A stretch of DNA of 64,000 nucleotides from Candidatus Saccharimonadales bacterium (GCA_035317825.1 DATHGB010000011.1:1-64000); one strand, 5' to 3'. Counted from the first letter of the stretch, positions 50,526-58,892 are shown. The notes: generated by a model from the sequence alone, not told the origin. A program made the numbers and translations.

Positions 50526-50564
50526 CGAAAAACAGGTTAGCGAAAGCTAGCCTGTTTTTCGTGG
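50523..50564 (+). terminator. Perfect hairpin starting at the tRNA CCA
   Basis: CCACGAAAAACAGGTTAGC pairs over 19 bases with the sequence ending CTGTTTTTCGTGG around a GAAA loop. It begins on the CCA itself. A second, nearly identical copy lies at 51180-51221. Confidence 0.9.
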
Positions 50565-50570
50565 TCTATC

Positions 50571-51077
50571 CTAAACAGGTTCTTGCTGAAGATAAGATTG
50601 AATGACCTGGCTGGCATCAATCGCAAGAGCTCGATGAGCAAGACTATTTTTCAGCACCTCATCCCTTCGTGACGAGTCGGATAAATAACTAAGTCTACTT
50701 TCAATATAGTTTTCGCTTTTTCTGCGGTTACTTTCCGTTGAATCGGTTGCGAGGAGATGGGTAGTTGCTAGATGAAGGAGGTCGAGGGGAATTTCACTTT
50801 GAAAAATGCCTTTTTCAAGATCTGGCTTTCTGGCCATCAGGAGTTCCTCGCGAAGGTTAAAAACTTGACTTGACGAGAGAGACTCTACCCCCTCATAGAT
50901 ATGATGAGGATCTGGATGGTTCTGGTTAATATTCATGACATCGCCTAAAGCTGACCAGAGCCAGGTTACCACTTCATGATCTATCTTTAAGGCGTCTAGT
51001 TGATCGTGCGGATTAACTATTGGTTCAATTCCAGATATGATTGCAGGGCCGTAAGGGAAGCCTTCTCTTGATTTCAT
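50571..51077 (-). CDS. Orphan cytoplasmic protein
   Basis: 168 residues, mainly helical, no membrane helix and no motif recognised (MKSREGFPYGPAIISGIEPI at the start). TAAAAT lies 6 bases before the ATG. It is the only gene of the unit after tRNA-Arg(TCG). Confidence 0.72.
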   Translation of the reverse strand: MKSREGFPYGPAIISGIEPIVNPHDQLDALKIDHEVVTWLWSALGDVMNINQNHPDPHHIYEGVESLSSSQVFNLREELLMARKPDLEKGIFQSEIPLDLLHLATTHLLATDSTESNRRKSENYIESRLSYLSDSSRRDEVLKNSLAHRALAIDASQVIQSYLQQEPV

Positions 51078-51152
51078 ACGTATATTTTAACATATATTAC
51101 ATATTTACGCAATAAGATATATTTATGCTTGATCATAGTGATCTGCGAGAAG

Positions 51153-51182
51153 GGTTTGAACTTCTCCGACTAATGTGTACCA
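51153..51182 (+). repeat. 30-bp tRNA-anchored site, tRNA-Arg(TCG) version
   Basis: Begins GGTTTGAACTTC and ends AATGTGTACCA; the last eight bases equal the tRNA end. Confidence 0.8.
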
Positions 51183-51221
51183 AGAAAAACAGGTTAGCGA
51201 AAGCTAGCCTGTTTTTCTTGG
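51180..51221 (+). terminator. Second copy of the tRNA-Arg hairpin
   Basis: Same 19-bp stem and GAAA loop as at 50523. One pair differs (C-G in the first copy, A-T here), so pairing has been kept. Confidence 0.9.
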
Positions 51222-51242
51222 GTCGATTCCTGACGAAGAAAA

Positions 51243-51737
51243 CTAGTTAGCGATCCAGGAATTCCAAACGCCATTGGTCGTAAATGCCAAGTAGGTTGAG
51301 GTCGACACACCACTATCCGTACAAAGCTGAGGCGCGGTTTGCGATCCTGAATAAGCTGAGATTTGACCAGTGATTGAGCTATACTGCACGACCATTTGCG
51401 ACTTTACCCGCGTTACGATGCTAAACTCTGATTCGTCAGTTTTGACACAATAAAATCCTGTGGCACCTGTCGGATTAACGCCATACGCAGCCTTGTTGAC
51501 CTTGATGTTTAGGGTGTCCATCTCTGCAATTGTCGGATATCGGCCAAGGCTTGTTTTGAAGTACTCTACTTGTTTAGCAATGTTACTTACATCAACTTTA
51601 ACGGATGCCTCATTAGCGCGATCCTGCACGCCGTCATACGCAATGACTGTGATAGCTGCAAGAATAGCAATCACGGCAATCACGATCAATAGTTCGACGA
51701 GTGTAAATCCTTTTTGGAGCGGTCGTATAATAAGCAT
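51243..51737 (-). CDS. Type IV pilin-like protein
   Basis: 164 residues: LQKG then FTLVELLIVIAVIAILAAIT with Glu5, AYDGVQDRANEASVKVDVSN helix, and two Cys in the C-terminal domain (FYCVK and QLCTD) in place for the D-region disulfide. Third complete pilin gene of the window, apart from the other cluster. Confidence 0.9.
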   Translation of the reverse strand: MLIIRPLQKGFTLVELLIVIAVIAILAAITVIAYDGVQDRANEASVKVDVSNIAKQVEYFKTSLGRYPTIAEMDTLNIKVNKAAYGVNPTGATGFYCVKTDESEFSIVTRVKSQMVVQYSSITGQISAYSGSQTAPQLCTDSGVSTSTYLAFTTNGVWNSWIAN

Positions 51738-51770
51738 TAACGCTATTATATCAGTTCGAGCATTTCTGTA

Positions 51771-52706
51771 TTATTTTATTTTGACAATAATTTTGCCAGT
51801 CGTTGTTCCTGACTCTCGGGTTTCAAATGCCTCCTTGACCTGATCAAGAGGGAATACGTTACTTACTTGAGGTTTTACCGTGCCATTCTCAACGAGGTCA
51901 CGGAGCGTATCAAGAACTTCGGTCGTTACTTTTGTAGATTGGTGTATTGCCGAAATTTCAAGTTCTTTGGCTTTTGCCTCGTTAGCAGTCGCAGCCATAG
52001 AAACGGCTATACCACCTTTTTTTAAGATGGCTAAAGACTTAGTAAAGTCGTCTCCTCCGACTGTATCGAATACTGCGTCGTAGCCGCTAAGCATTTCAGT
52101 GAAATCGTTTGTTTTATAGTCAATTACCTCGTCAGCACCGAGTTGCTTAACGGTTTCAATCGCGTTACCCGTAGCGGTCGTGGCGACATATGCTCCAATA
52201 TGCTTTGCAATTTGAACGGCGATTGTTCCGATTCCACCAGCACCACCGTGAATAAAGATCTTTTGACCGGGTTGCAGCGCGATATGCTGGTTAATCGCTT
52301 GAATTGCCGACGAACCGACGAGTGCAAGAGAAGCCGCTTCGATAAAATCTAATCCGCTCGGGCTTTTGGCGATATTTTTTGCGAAAACCGCTGTGAACTC
52401 ACCGAGCGCTCCGCTATTGCCGGCTGTTCCACCTGCTTGTCCGTATACTTTGTCACCAACGGTAAAACTGGTCACATCATCGCTTACTTCGGTTACGATT
52501 CCGGCGATGTCACCACCTAGCGTGAAGGGAAATTGAAGGGGGATATGCTCTTTCATGTATCCTTCGCGAAGCTTGGAGTCGAACGGGTTAAGGCTGGCGG
52601 CGTGAACCTCAACCAAAACCTGATTTTCTTTGAGCGTTGGTTTGTCGGTTTCGTTAATTTCGATAACAGACGGATCGCCGTATGTGCTAATTTGTGCTGC
52701 TTTCAT
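51771..52706 (-). CDS. Quinone oxidoreductase/zinc-free alcohol dehydrogenase
   Basis: 311 residues behind AGGGGG. MDR superfamily: LVEVHAASLNPFDSKLREGY near the start, then GGDIAGIVTEVSDDVTSF and the NADPH motif IFIHGGAGGIGTIAVQIAKH. The Zn-binding Cys residues are lacking, so it belongs to the quinone reductase group. Substrate unknown. Confidence 0.9.
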   Translation of the reverse strand: MKAAQISTYGDPSVIEINETDKPTLKENQVLVEVHAASLNPFDSKLREGYMKEHIPLQFPFTLGGDIAGIVTEVSDDVTSFTVGDKVYGQAGGTAGNSGALGEFTAVFAKNIAKSPSGLDFIEAASLALVGSSAIQAINQHIALQPGQKIFIHGGAGGIGTIAVQIAKHIGAYVATTATGNAIETVKQLGADEVIDYKTNDFTEMLSGYDAVFDTVGGDDFTKSLAILKKGGIAVSMAATANEAKAKELEISAIHQSTKVTTEVLDTLRDLVENGTVKPQVSNVFPLDQVKEAFETRESGTTTGKIIVKIK

Positions 52707-52832
52707 ATTCCCCCTACGATGTATTATTTCCAGTGTATCACGACACTATACTTATTATAGCAAGCATGTGCGAACCTTTAAATTTAAGTAGCGATCTTGT
52801 AATATAAAATCATCTAATAGGAGGGTGGCGTA

Positions 52833-53018
52833 GTGGCAACAAAAAAACAACAAGCGAATGATCAGGCAAATTCAGCGGGCGGGACAGTACTTGCTGGATG
52901 TGTTGTTATTGGAGCCGGACTTGGATTTTTAGCTGACGAACTTGTCGTAGGTGCGGTTCTTGGAACGGGTGTAGGTCTACTCGTTATGGGGCTTATGATG
53001 GTGGGTGCTAAAAAATAG
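52833..53018 (+). CDS. Small glycine-rich membrane protein
   Basis: 61 residues from GTG behind AGGAGG. Two hydrophobic glycine-rich helices (VLAGCVVIGAGLGFLADELV and GTGVGLLVMGLMMVG). No family recognised. It may be cotranscribed with 53051-53374. Confidence 0.72.
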   Translation: MATKKQQANDQANSAGGTVLAGCVVIGAGLGFLADELVVGAVLGTGVGLLVMGLMMVGAKK

Positions 53019-53050
53019 CCTGGCGTGGCTGTATATGGTAAAATTTTATT

Positions 53051-53374
53051 ATGGAAAATGAAGTCAAAACGGATGTAGTTCAACAGCAGAATACCACTAA
53101 AAAAAGCACAGAAGAGCGTAAAGCGCTTCTCGCCCAAACCCTTCAAACACAAGTTGTCGGGGGCGGTCGCATTGAGTCACAAAGTGACTTTCAAGCGGTT
53201 GTTATTAAAGGCCACAAGGTAAACCATGTCCTCCACTTTATTATTGGATTCTTTACTCTTTTCCTTTGGTGGATTGTGTGGGCGATTATTGCAATTACCG
53301 GTGGTGAAAAACGTTCGTTGCTGAGCGTTGACGAATTTGGTAACGTCCTTGTCCAGAAGATTTCCAAGTCTTAA
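53051..53374 (+). CDS. Small membrane protein
   Basis: 107 residues. GGGRIESQSDFQAVVIKGHK precedes one long hydrophobic hairpin (VLHFIIGFFTLFLWWIVWAI), then GGEKRSLLSVDEFGNV. I think comparable proteins occur in actinobacteria and phages, but no function is known to me. TAAAAT lies 6 bases before the ATG. Confidence 0.75.
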   Translation: MENEVKTDVVQQQNTTKKSTEERKALLAQTLQTQVVGGGRIESQSDFQAVVIKGHKVNHVLHFIIGFFTLFLWWIVWAIIAITGGEKRSLLSVDEFGNVLVQKISKS

Positions 53375-53437
53375 ATCCAATACCAGCCCATATTTACAGA
53401 TTAACCTCTATCTGCTATAGTTTTTAGAGTTAAATAT

Positions 53438-53514
53438 GGGCCAGTAGCTCAGCTGGTTAGAGCACCTGCCTCTTAAGCAGGGTGTCCGGGGTTCAAGTCC
53501 CCGCTGGCCCTCCA
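53438..53514 (+). tRNA. tRNA-Lys (CTT)
   Basis: Acceptor GGGCCAG with CTGGCCC, anticodon loop CTCTTAA (CTT), T-loop TTCAAGT, encoded CCA at 53512-53514. Confidence 0.97.
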
Positions 53515-53522
53515 AACAAAGA

Positions 53523-53557
53523 ACGTCGACATTTTCGCTACCGGTCGGCGTTTTTTG
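53523..53557 (+). terminator. Terminator after tRNA-Lys
   Basis: CGTCGAC and GGTCGGCG pair imperfectly around a loop and lead into TTTTTTG. Confidence 0.72.
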
Positions 53558-53577
53558 TTTGGGCTTATATCTTCTGG

Positions 53578-53979
53578 TTACTGTTGATTAGAGTAAAGTT
53601 TTAATATTGAAGTAATAACAAAAACAGCTACACCGAGTGTTGCGAGGAGGAGAAACCAAAGGCTGACTATATTGAAGGCGCGCCTTTTGTTGCTATATGT
53701 ATGATTGAGCTGGCTACCGGTCATTCTGATAAAGACGACAATAAAAAGTACAAACGCTTCTAGAAAACAGAAAGCTGTAAGACCCAAGACTATACCACTT
53801 TCAGTCTGATGTGTGAGGAAGTGCTCCTGAGATGATTTACCATAAATGAACAAAACTCCTGCTAAACACAGCAGCAGATTACTGAGGATTTTAAAAACTT
53901 TACCCATTCTGTCGTCATTGCTTGGTCGAGCGAAGCTTAAAATATTTTGATACTGTCTATTTTTAGGATCTGTAAGCAT
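53578..53979 (-). CDS. Four-helix membrane protein
   Basis: 133 residues from ATG 53979, chosen because TATAAT lies 7 bases before it. Four hydrophobic segments; no family recognised. It sits between tRNA-Lys with its terminator and a second copy of that terminator, so it may be another inserted unit. Confidence 0.72.
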   Translation of the reverse strand: MLTDPKNRQYQNILSFARPSNDDRMGKVFKILSNLLLCLAGVLFIYGKSSQEHFLTHQTESGIVLGLTAFCFLEAFVLFIVVFIRMTGSQLNHTYSNKRRAFNIVSLWFLLLATLGVAVFVITSILKLYSNQQ

Positions 53980-54029
53980 GAAGTACATTATATATTAACT
54001 TTATGCAGATGCGTTTTTATGATATAGCT

Positions 54030-54085
54030 TTCAGACAAGGATCGTCGATCTTCTCGCTATACCGTCGGTGTTTTTTTGTTTGGCC
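54030..54085 (+). repeat. Second copy of the tRNA-Lys terminator region
   Basis: TTCAGACAAGGATCGTCGAT to CGTCGGTGTTTTTTTG parallels the sequence after tRNA-Lys (CCAAACAAAGAACGTCGAC to TTTTTTG). The 30-bp site that should precede it is not recognisable. Confidence 0.5.
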
Positions 54086-54183
54086 GACAACCATATACTG
54101 CGCCATAAATACTATTTATTTCGACGGTAGACAACCATAAAGGTAGCGTTTATCATGGATCTATCAGTAAAAAAGGAGGGTGG

Positions 54184-55773
54184 ATGAAGTATAAATTAAG
54201 AGTTAAGCATATCGGTTTAGGCATAATGCTTGTGGCGATAACAGCCATGGCAATGATGATTCCTGTGAAACCAGTCAGTGCGCATGGCAATGAGCCGGTT
54301 GTCCATACTAATGACGGTAATATTCGTGGCAAAACGACCAGTCAGGGACGATCTTTTCTGGGAGTTCCTTTCGCGGCTTCCCCAGTAGGCGAACTACGAT
54401 GGAAGTCTCCCGCGAAGGTTGCTTCGTGGAATGGTGTTAAGAATACAACTGAATTTAAAAGTCCATGTGCCGCGTTGCCACTTCCGGCAAAAGTAGGTAT
54501 TCCTAGCCGAAATGGCAGTACGAATGAGGATTGTCTATATCTCAATGTCTACACGCCGCAAAAAACCCACAAAAACACGCCTGTCATGGTATTTATTCAC
54601 GGTGGCGGTTTTCAAAACGGTGCTGGTAGTGATCACGAAGGGGACGTGATGGCTGCAAAAAGTGGGGCTATCGTCGTAACGGTCAATTACCGTATGGGTC
54701 CGTTCGGCTTTTTGGCACTCCCTACGCTCACATCAGAAAGTTCTATGGGAACATCTGGTAACCTAGGGCTTCTTGATCAAGTCGCTGCATTAAAATGGGT
54801 GAAAAATAATATCGCAAACTTTGATGGAGATGCCAAAAACGTCACGGCATTTGGTATATCAGCAGGTGGCCGGAGCATCTGTTCGCATCTTATCTCACCA
54901 ATGGCCAAGGGGCTGTTCCAGCGTGCTGTTATCGAAAGTAGCCCATGCGTACGAAACGTAAAAACGCTTGCAACATCTGAAGGTCAGGGTATGAACATTG
55001 CCGCTCAAGCGGGATGTGCTAATGCTGCAACCCAGTTGACATGTCTTCGTTCTAAATCAACGACAGAAATTCTAAACGCAGGGGGCAATTCTATTGGCAC
55101 CTGGGCACCTAATGTTGACGGAGTGATCATACCGCAGCAATTTACAGACGCCGTTAATTCCGGAAAACTTAACAAAATGCCAGTCATGCAGGGAACGACA
55201 CATGACGAATATGGATGGCATGTTGCTATAGGCTTTGAGAATTCTCCTGTTACGGTAGCTCAGTATCCTCAGCTGATTCAATCTATGTTTGGTGCTACAG
55301 CGCAGCCGCAGATACTTTCTAAGTATCCAGTGGGCGATTATCCAACGCCAGGTGATGCACTTGCAAGAGTCGTCACGGATGCAAACTATTCTTGTCCTGC
55401 GCGAGCAACCGACCAATTACTTTCAGCACATGTGCCAACCTATGGCTATGAGTTTAACGACCAAAATGCCCCAGACTATCTATGGGTAGGTCTACGTGGT
55501 CCGGTTCATGCGGCTGAAACGCCTTACCTATTTCGGGCGGCTAATGCAGTTAGTTCAGGCTACTTTACGCCAGCTCAGGGAAAACTTTCTGACCAGATAA
55601 TTGATTACTGGAGTACTTTTGCTGATAAGGGTAATCCGAATGGCTATAACTTGCCTTACTGGCCTGCCTATATGAGTAATTCGGATAAGGTCCAATCTCT
55701 TCAACCGGGTAATACCCGTCCAATTGCGACTTTAGCTACTGACCACAAATGTGGTTTCTGGAATTCTCTGTAA
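54184..55773 (+). CDS. Secreted type B carboxylesterase
   Basis: 529 residues behind AAGGAGG. A signal peptide (LGIMLVAITAMAMMIPVKPV-SAHG) leads to a carboxylesterase/lipase domain: NEDCLYLNVYTP, VMVFIHGGGFQNGAG oxyanion hole, and the nucleophile in VTAFGISAGGRSI (Ser in G-I-S-A-G, where most have E in place of I). Catalytic His likely in GLRGPVHAAETPYL. It would cleave esters outside the cell, perhaps to gain nutrients from a host. Confidence 0.92.
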   Translation: MKYKLRVKHIGLGIMLVAITAMAMMIPVKPVSAHGNEPVVHTNDGNIRGKTTSQGRSFLGVPFAASPVGELRWKSPAKVASWNGVKNTTEFKSPCAALPLPAKVGIPSRNGSTNEDCLYLNVYTPQKTHKNTPVMVFIHGGGFQNGAGSDHEGDVMAAKSGAIVVTVNYRMGPFGFLALPTLTSESSMGTSGNLGLLDQVAALKWVKNNIANFDGDAKNVTAFGISAGGRSICSHLISPMAKGLFQRAVIESSPCVRNVKTLATSEGQGMNIAAQAGCANAATQLTCLRSKSTTEILNAGGNSIGTWAPNVDGVIIPQQFTDAVNSGKLNKMPVMQGTTHDEYGWHVAIGFENSPVTVAQYPQLIQSMFGATAQPQILSKYPVGDYPTPGDALARVVTDANYSCPARATDQLLSAHVPTYGYEFNDQNAPDYLWVGLRGPVHAAETPYLFRAANAVSSGYFTPAQGKLSDQIIDYWSTFADKGNPNGYNLPYWPAYMSNSDKVQSLQPGNTRPIATLATDHKCGFWNSL

Positions 55774-55790
55774 GTTAATTTCAGTCACTT

Positions 55791-55836
55791 TTGATACCAC
55801 CGGCCTCTCTGTTGCGGCCGGTGGTATCTTTTCTTT
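55791..55836 (+). terminator. Terminator after the esterase gene
   Basis: ATACCACCGGCC pairs over 12 bases with GGCCGGTGGTAT, followed by CTTTTCTTT. Confidence 0.9.
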
Positions 55837-55849
55837 GAAAGAAATAGAC

Positions 55850-55877
55850 TTGACGTGCATTCTGGTTATGGTATTAT
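55850..55877 (+). promoter_or_regulatory. Sigma-70-type promoter of the GDPD gene
   Basis: TTGACG and TATTAT with 16 bases between. The GDPD ATG is 26 bases after the -10 box and has a ribosome site, unlike the leaderless genes. Confidence 0.7.
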
Positions 55878-55902
55878 GGACTTGACTTAAACGGGGATTC
55901 TT

Positions 55903-56625
55903 ATGAAAATAATTGGCCATCGCGGTGCGGCTGGACATGAACCGGAAAATACTTTAATTTCATTTAAAAGAGCCTTAGAATTAAATGTAGACATGATAGA
56001 ACTTGACGTGTATGTTCTATCAACGGGTGAGCTAGTGGTTATGCACGACAACAAAGTCGACAGGACCACAAATGGCGCAGGGTATGTGATGGACTATACT
56101 TTTTCTGAGCTGCGTGAATTAGATGCGGGCCATGGCGAAATAGTTCCATTGCTCAGTGAGGTTCTTGACCTCATTGATAAAAAAGTGCCTGTCAATATCG
56201 AACTAAAAGGCCGAGCAACGGCAAAAAGTGTCGCCTCGTTGATTAAAATATATAAAGATGAAAAAGGTTGGACTGACGATCTATTTATCATATCTTCTTT
56301 TAACCACGTTGAACTAGCGGAATTCGCGGCACTAATGCCATTAATCAAAACGGGGGCATTAACAGAAGGTATATTACTTGGATATTCTGAATATGCTCAG
56401 CGTCTTGGTTCTTTTTCTGCAAATCTAAGCGCAGAATTCGTGACGGCAGAATTGGTTGACGATGCTCACAGGCGACACCTTGAAGTATTTGTCTATACGA
56501 TTAATGACGAAAGCGAAGTAACGCGCATGTGCGACCTGGGCGTTGACGGGATATTTACTAATTTTCCTGATCAAGCCCGGGCGTACCTGGGTGGGTTTTG
56601 TTTGGTTACCCCTGCAGTTTCTTAA
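55903..56625 (+). CDS. Glycerophosphodiester phosphodiesterase
   Basis: 240 residues. IIGHRGAAGHEPENTLISFK with the catalytic HR and E-N-T, IELDVYVLSTGELVVMHDNK with the metal E-x-D and catalytic H, and NIELKGRAT. It cleaves glycerophosphodiesters, freeing glycerol 3-phosphate from lipid head groups. No signal peptide, so cytoplasmic. It overlaps the convergent gene by 20 bases. Confidence 0.93.
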   Translation: MKIIGHRGAAGHEPENTLISFKRALELNVDMIELDVYVLSTGELVVMHDNKVDRTTNGAGYVMDYTFSELRELDAGHGEIVPLLSEVLDLIDKKVPVNIELKGRATAKSVASLIKIYKDEKGWTDDLFIISSFNHVELAEFAALMPLIKTGALTEGILLGYSEYAQRLGSFSANLSAEFVTAELVDDAHRRHLEVFVYTINDESEVTRMCDLGVDGIFTNFPDQARAYLGGFCLVTPAVS

Positions 56626-57445
56626 CCGCGTCAATTATTCTTGTGACGCCGATACCACCACCGACCCTAGGGAAGAAGTTGAGTTTAAGGAAATCATTCA
56701 GTTCTTTCTCGACCCGGTCTTTGCCGAATAGATCAAATAGTTTTTTTGCGTATCCACCGTCGCTTATGGTGTAAAAACTCTCTTGCATTTCTTTCACGTT
56801 CGAACTACGTTCGGCGCTACCGATTGTCTCGTGACCATATAAGATAACATCAATTTTATGTGCATGATTGTCGCCATTCTTTTTCATATTCCAAAATGGC
56901 GAAGTGTAGGTGGGGAAGTCCGTACAGAACATAACCGGCCCAAAATCTTTTTGCATTTTACCTTCATGCGCATGGGTTAGTTCGGATGTTTTATAGAATT
57001 CTTTTAGTTCATCATATTTTTTGTAGAAATATGAACTGCTATCGCCGAAGCCAAGATATTCAAGTAGCTCAGTTTCGAATGTTCGCAGATCATCAATTGT
57101 CCCTTTTAGTTCGAATTCGAACATCGGAAAGATCAGTTTATGACGGCCAGGAACAGGGTTTTGTTCGTTGCGGTAACTTGTGCTGACACAAAATACTCCA
57201 GGCAGGTTGGGTTTGGTGAGCAGCTCGTATTCTAGCCACATTTGGCCGGTTTGAGGCAGCGGCCAGACTTCGCCCATGTAGTTATAGGTAGCGACCGTGT
57301 CTGGGTCTTCACACGCAGCCAGGATGCTCAGTCTATCCTGCGTGCTGACTTCACAAAACCCTTTGTTCAGGCAAAAGCTACGTAGTTTATTAATAACTTC
57401 ACTAAATGCTTCGCTGTCTTCTACGCCCCTATAATTGTCTATCAC
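56606..57445 (-). CDS. Asparagine synthetase A-like enzyme (AsnRS-core paralogue)
   Basis: 279 residues from GTG behind GGAGGAAAA. It is the catalytic core of a class II Asp/Asn-tRNA synthetase without an anticodon domain: motif 2 YRNEQNPVPGRHKLIFPMFE and motif 3 GGGIGVTRIIDAV. Such shortened paralogues, best known in archaea, make asparagine from aspartate. A hairpin with a T-run lies 32 bases upstream of the start and might control it by attenuation. Another role, such as a different amino-acid activation, is possible. Confidence 0.75.
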   Translation of the reverse strand: MIDNYRGVEDSEAFSEVINKLRSFCLNKGFCEVSTQDRLSILAACEDPDTVATYNYMGEVWPLPQTGQMWLEYELLTKPNLPGVFCVSTSYRNEQNPVPGRHKLIFPMFEFELKGTIDDLRTFETELLEYLGFGDSSSYFYKKYDELKEFYKTSELTHAHEGKMQKDFGPVMFCTDFPTYTSPFWNMKKNGDNHAHKIDVILYGHETIGSAERSSNVKEMQESFYTISDGGYAKKLFDLFGKDRVEKELNDFLKLNFFPRVGGGIGVTRIIDAVKKLQG

Positions 57446-57476
57446 TTTTCCTCCTTTGGATTAATATTTTGATGTA

Positions 57477-57502
57477 TAAAAAAACAACCCCGAAGGGTCG
57501 TT
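57477..57502 (-). terminator. Terminator-like hairpin in the leader of the AsnA-like gene
   Basis: On the minus strand ACGACCC-TTC-GGGGTTGT is followed by seven T. It lies 32 bases upstream of the start codon, while the next gene upstream faces the other way, so it fits an attenuator. A 44-codon reading frame (57442-57576) crosses it. Confidence 0.6.
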
Positions 57503-57650
57503 CCAATTACATATATATTCTTGGGCAAATCATGCTTTCGAATACCTATGTTTATACATCCATATAAATTTACCATAAACAATTTATTAATACAAACAAC
57601 ACAACTCTTTTTCTTTCTACTAAAACCCTAGCTTGCTATACTTAATAGAT

Positions 57651-58406
57651 ATGAAACTATCTTACTACCGAATTTTTATTACAGCCCTTGCCGTTACCGG
57701 GCTTTTAATTGTATTTAAATACATCCTCCATCAATTACACCTGGAAATTATTGTTTTGGGGTCGCTTCACGGTAGTGCCGTGTCCGGCGTGATATTTGTA
57801 ATTGGTTTTTTGCTGTCTGCGACGATTGCCGACTATAAGGAAGCAGAACGTATTCCAGCAGAAGCAGCATCTGCTATCGAGAATATGCATGAAGACGTGA
57901 TTTCAATCCATGAAAATTACCCTAAATTTGATCTAAAGGGCTACCAAAAACAGCTTGAAAAAGTAGCAAGAAGTTTCGCGGCCGATCTTCGCAATAGCAG
58001 AAGTGATAGGGCTAAAAAAGAGCTTCACGAACTGAGCCGCCTAAGTGCCAGTATGGAGAAAGCAGGTGTGCCCGCCAACTTTATTGTCAAGCTAAAGCAG
58101 CAACAGTCGCAACTGGTTCGTCATCTGTTTCGCGTTAACTATATTCAGCGAATTACCTTTGTGCCATCGGCAACGATCTTGGCCTGGTCAATCGTATTTC
58201 TGGCAGTTGCGCTTTTGATGTTTACTGAAATCGAGCCTTTTGTTGGCGGTATGATGCTAACGGGAGCAATTACGTTTATCATGCTGTACGTTTTGCTTTT
58301 GATCCAAGTTCTGAAAACGCCGTTTCACCATGAGGGTCAGACAAAAGACGATGTCAGCCTATTCTTATTTGAACGCACTATTGATCATCTTAAGAAAGGA
58401 AAATAA
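57651..58406 (+). CDS. Membrane protein with helical cytoplasmic insert
   Basis: 251 residues from ATG 57651, TATACT 8 bases before it. Two N-terminal helices, a charged helical region (residues 65-160) and two C-terminal helices. The outline is like bestrophin-type channels or DUF4239 proteins, but no motif proves it. It is followed 3 bases later by the MORN gene, so they form an operon. Confidence 0.72.
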   Translation: MKLSYYRIFITALAVTGLLIVFKYILHQLHLEIIVLGSLHGSAVSGVIFVIGFLLSATIADYKEAERIPAEAASAIENMHEDVISIHENYPKFDLKGYQKQLEKVARSFAADLRNSRSDRAKKELHELSRLSASMEKAGVPANFIVKLKQQQSQLVRHLFRVNYIQRITFVPSATILAWSIVFLAVALLMFTEIEPFVGGMMLTGAITFIMLYVLLLIQVLKTPFHHEGQTKDDVSLFLFERTIDHLKKGK

Positions 58407-58409
58407 ACG

Positions 58410-58799
58410 GTGGAAGAAAATCAGCTTAATGAGCACGGTGAAAAAACTGGTGTTTGGAAAAACTTCTTTAAAGACGGCAAATTAGAAAGTATCATCGAAT
58501 ACAAGGCAGGTAAAAAGCATGGCCTCGCCAGGCATTATCTGTTAAATGGACAGCTGAAAGCCGAAGGTAGATTTGAAGAGGGTGAATTCGAAGGTCCATG
58601 GAAATGGTTTCGTGAAAATGGCAATTTATTGCAAGAGGGTAACTTTAAAGCAGGCAAACAAATAAGGCTATGGAAAAGGTATCACCCGAATGGTAATCTT
58701 TATGACATTGGTAACTATGATTCCAGGGGCAAAAAAACAGGTGAATGGAAAGTCTTTGGCAAAGACGGCGAGCTCGTTCGGGCAAAAACAATAAAATAA
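58410..58799 (+). CDS. MORN-repeat protein
   Basis: 129 residues from GTG behind AAGGA. About five repeats of the type G-x-W-x-x-F-x-x-x-G-x-L (GVWKNFFKDGKLESIIEYKA, GPWKWFRENGNLLQEGNF, RLWKRYHPNGNLYDIGNY). Such MORN_2 proteins are often annotated as YwqK-family antitoxins, but no toxin gene is next to it; its neighbour is the membrane protein before it. Confidence 0.87.
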   Translation: MEENQLNEHGEKTGVWKNFFKDGKLESIIEYKAGKKHGLARHYLLNGQLKAEGRFEEGEFEGPWKWFRENGNLLQEGNFKAGKQIRLWKRYHPNGNLYDIGNYDSRGKKTGEWKVFGKDGELVRAKTIK

Positions 58800-58892
58800 T
58801 AAGATAGAATAAGCATAATAGCTGGTTTTTCATGGGTGGGTCAATTGGCATTTCACGATCGTACACCTCTAAATAGTAGTAAGATAGATATC

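Larger units (their letters stand above)
50526..51182 (+). mobile_element. Single-gene unit inserted after tRNA-Arg(TCG)
   Basis: The unit begins at the CCA of the tRNA and ends at a 30-bp site (51153-51182) that closes with GTGTACCA, as the tRNA does. Both ends are followed by the same 19-bp hairpin, so the tRNA end and its terminator are duplicated on either side of one gene (50571-51077, reversed). Confidence 0.68.
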
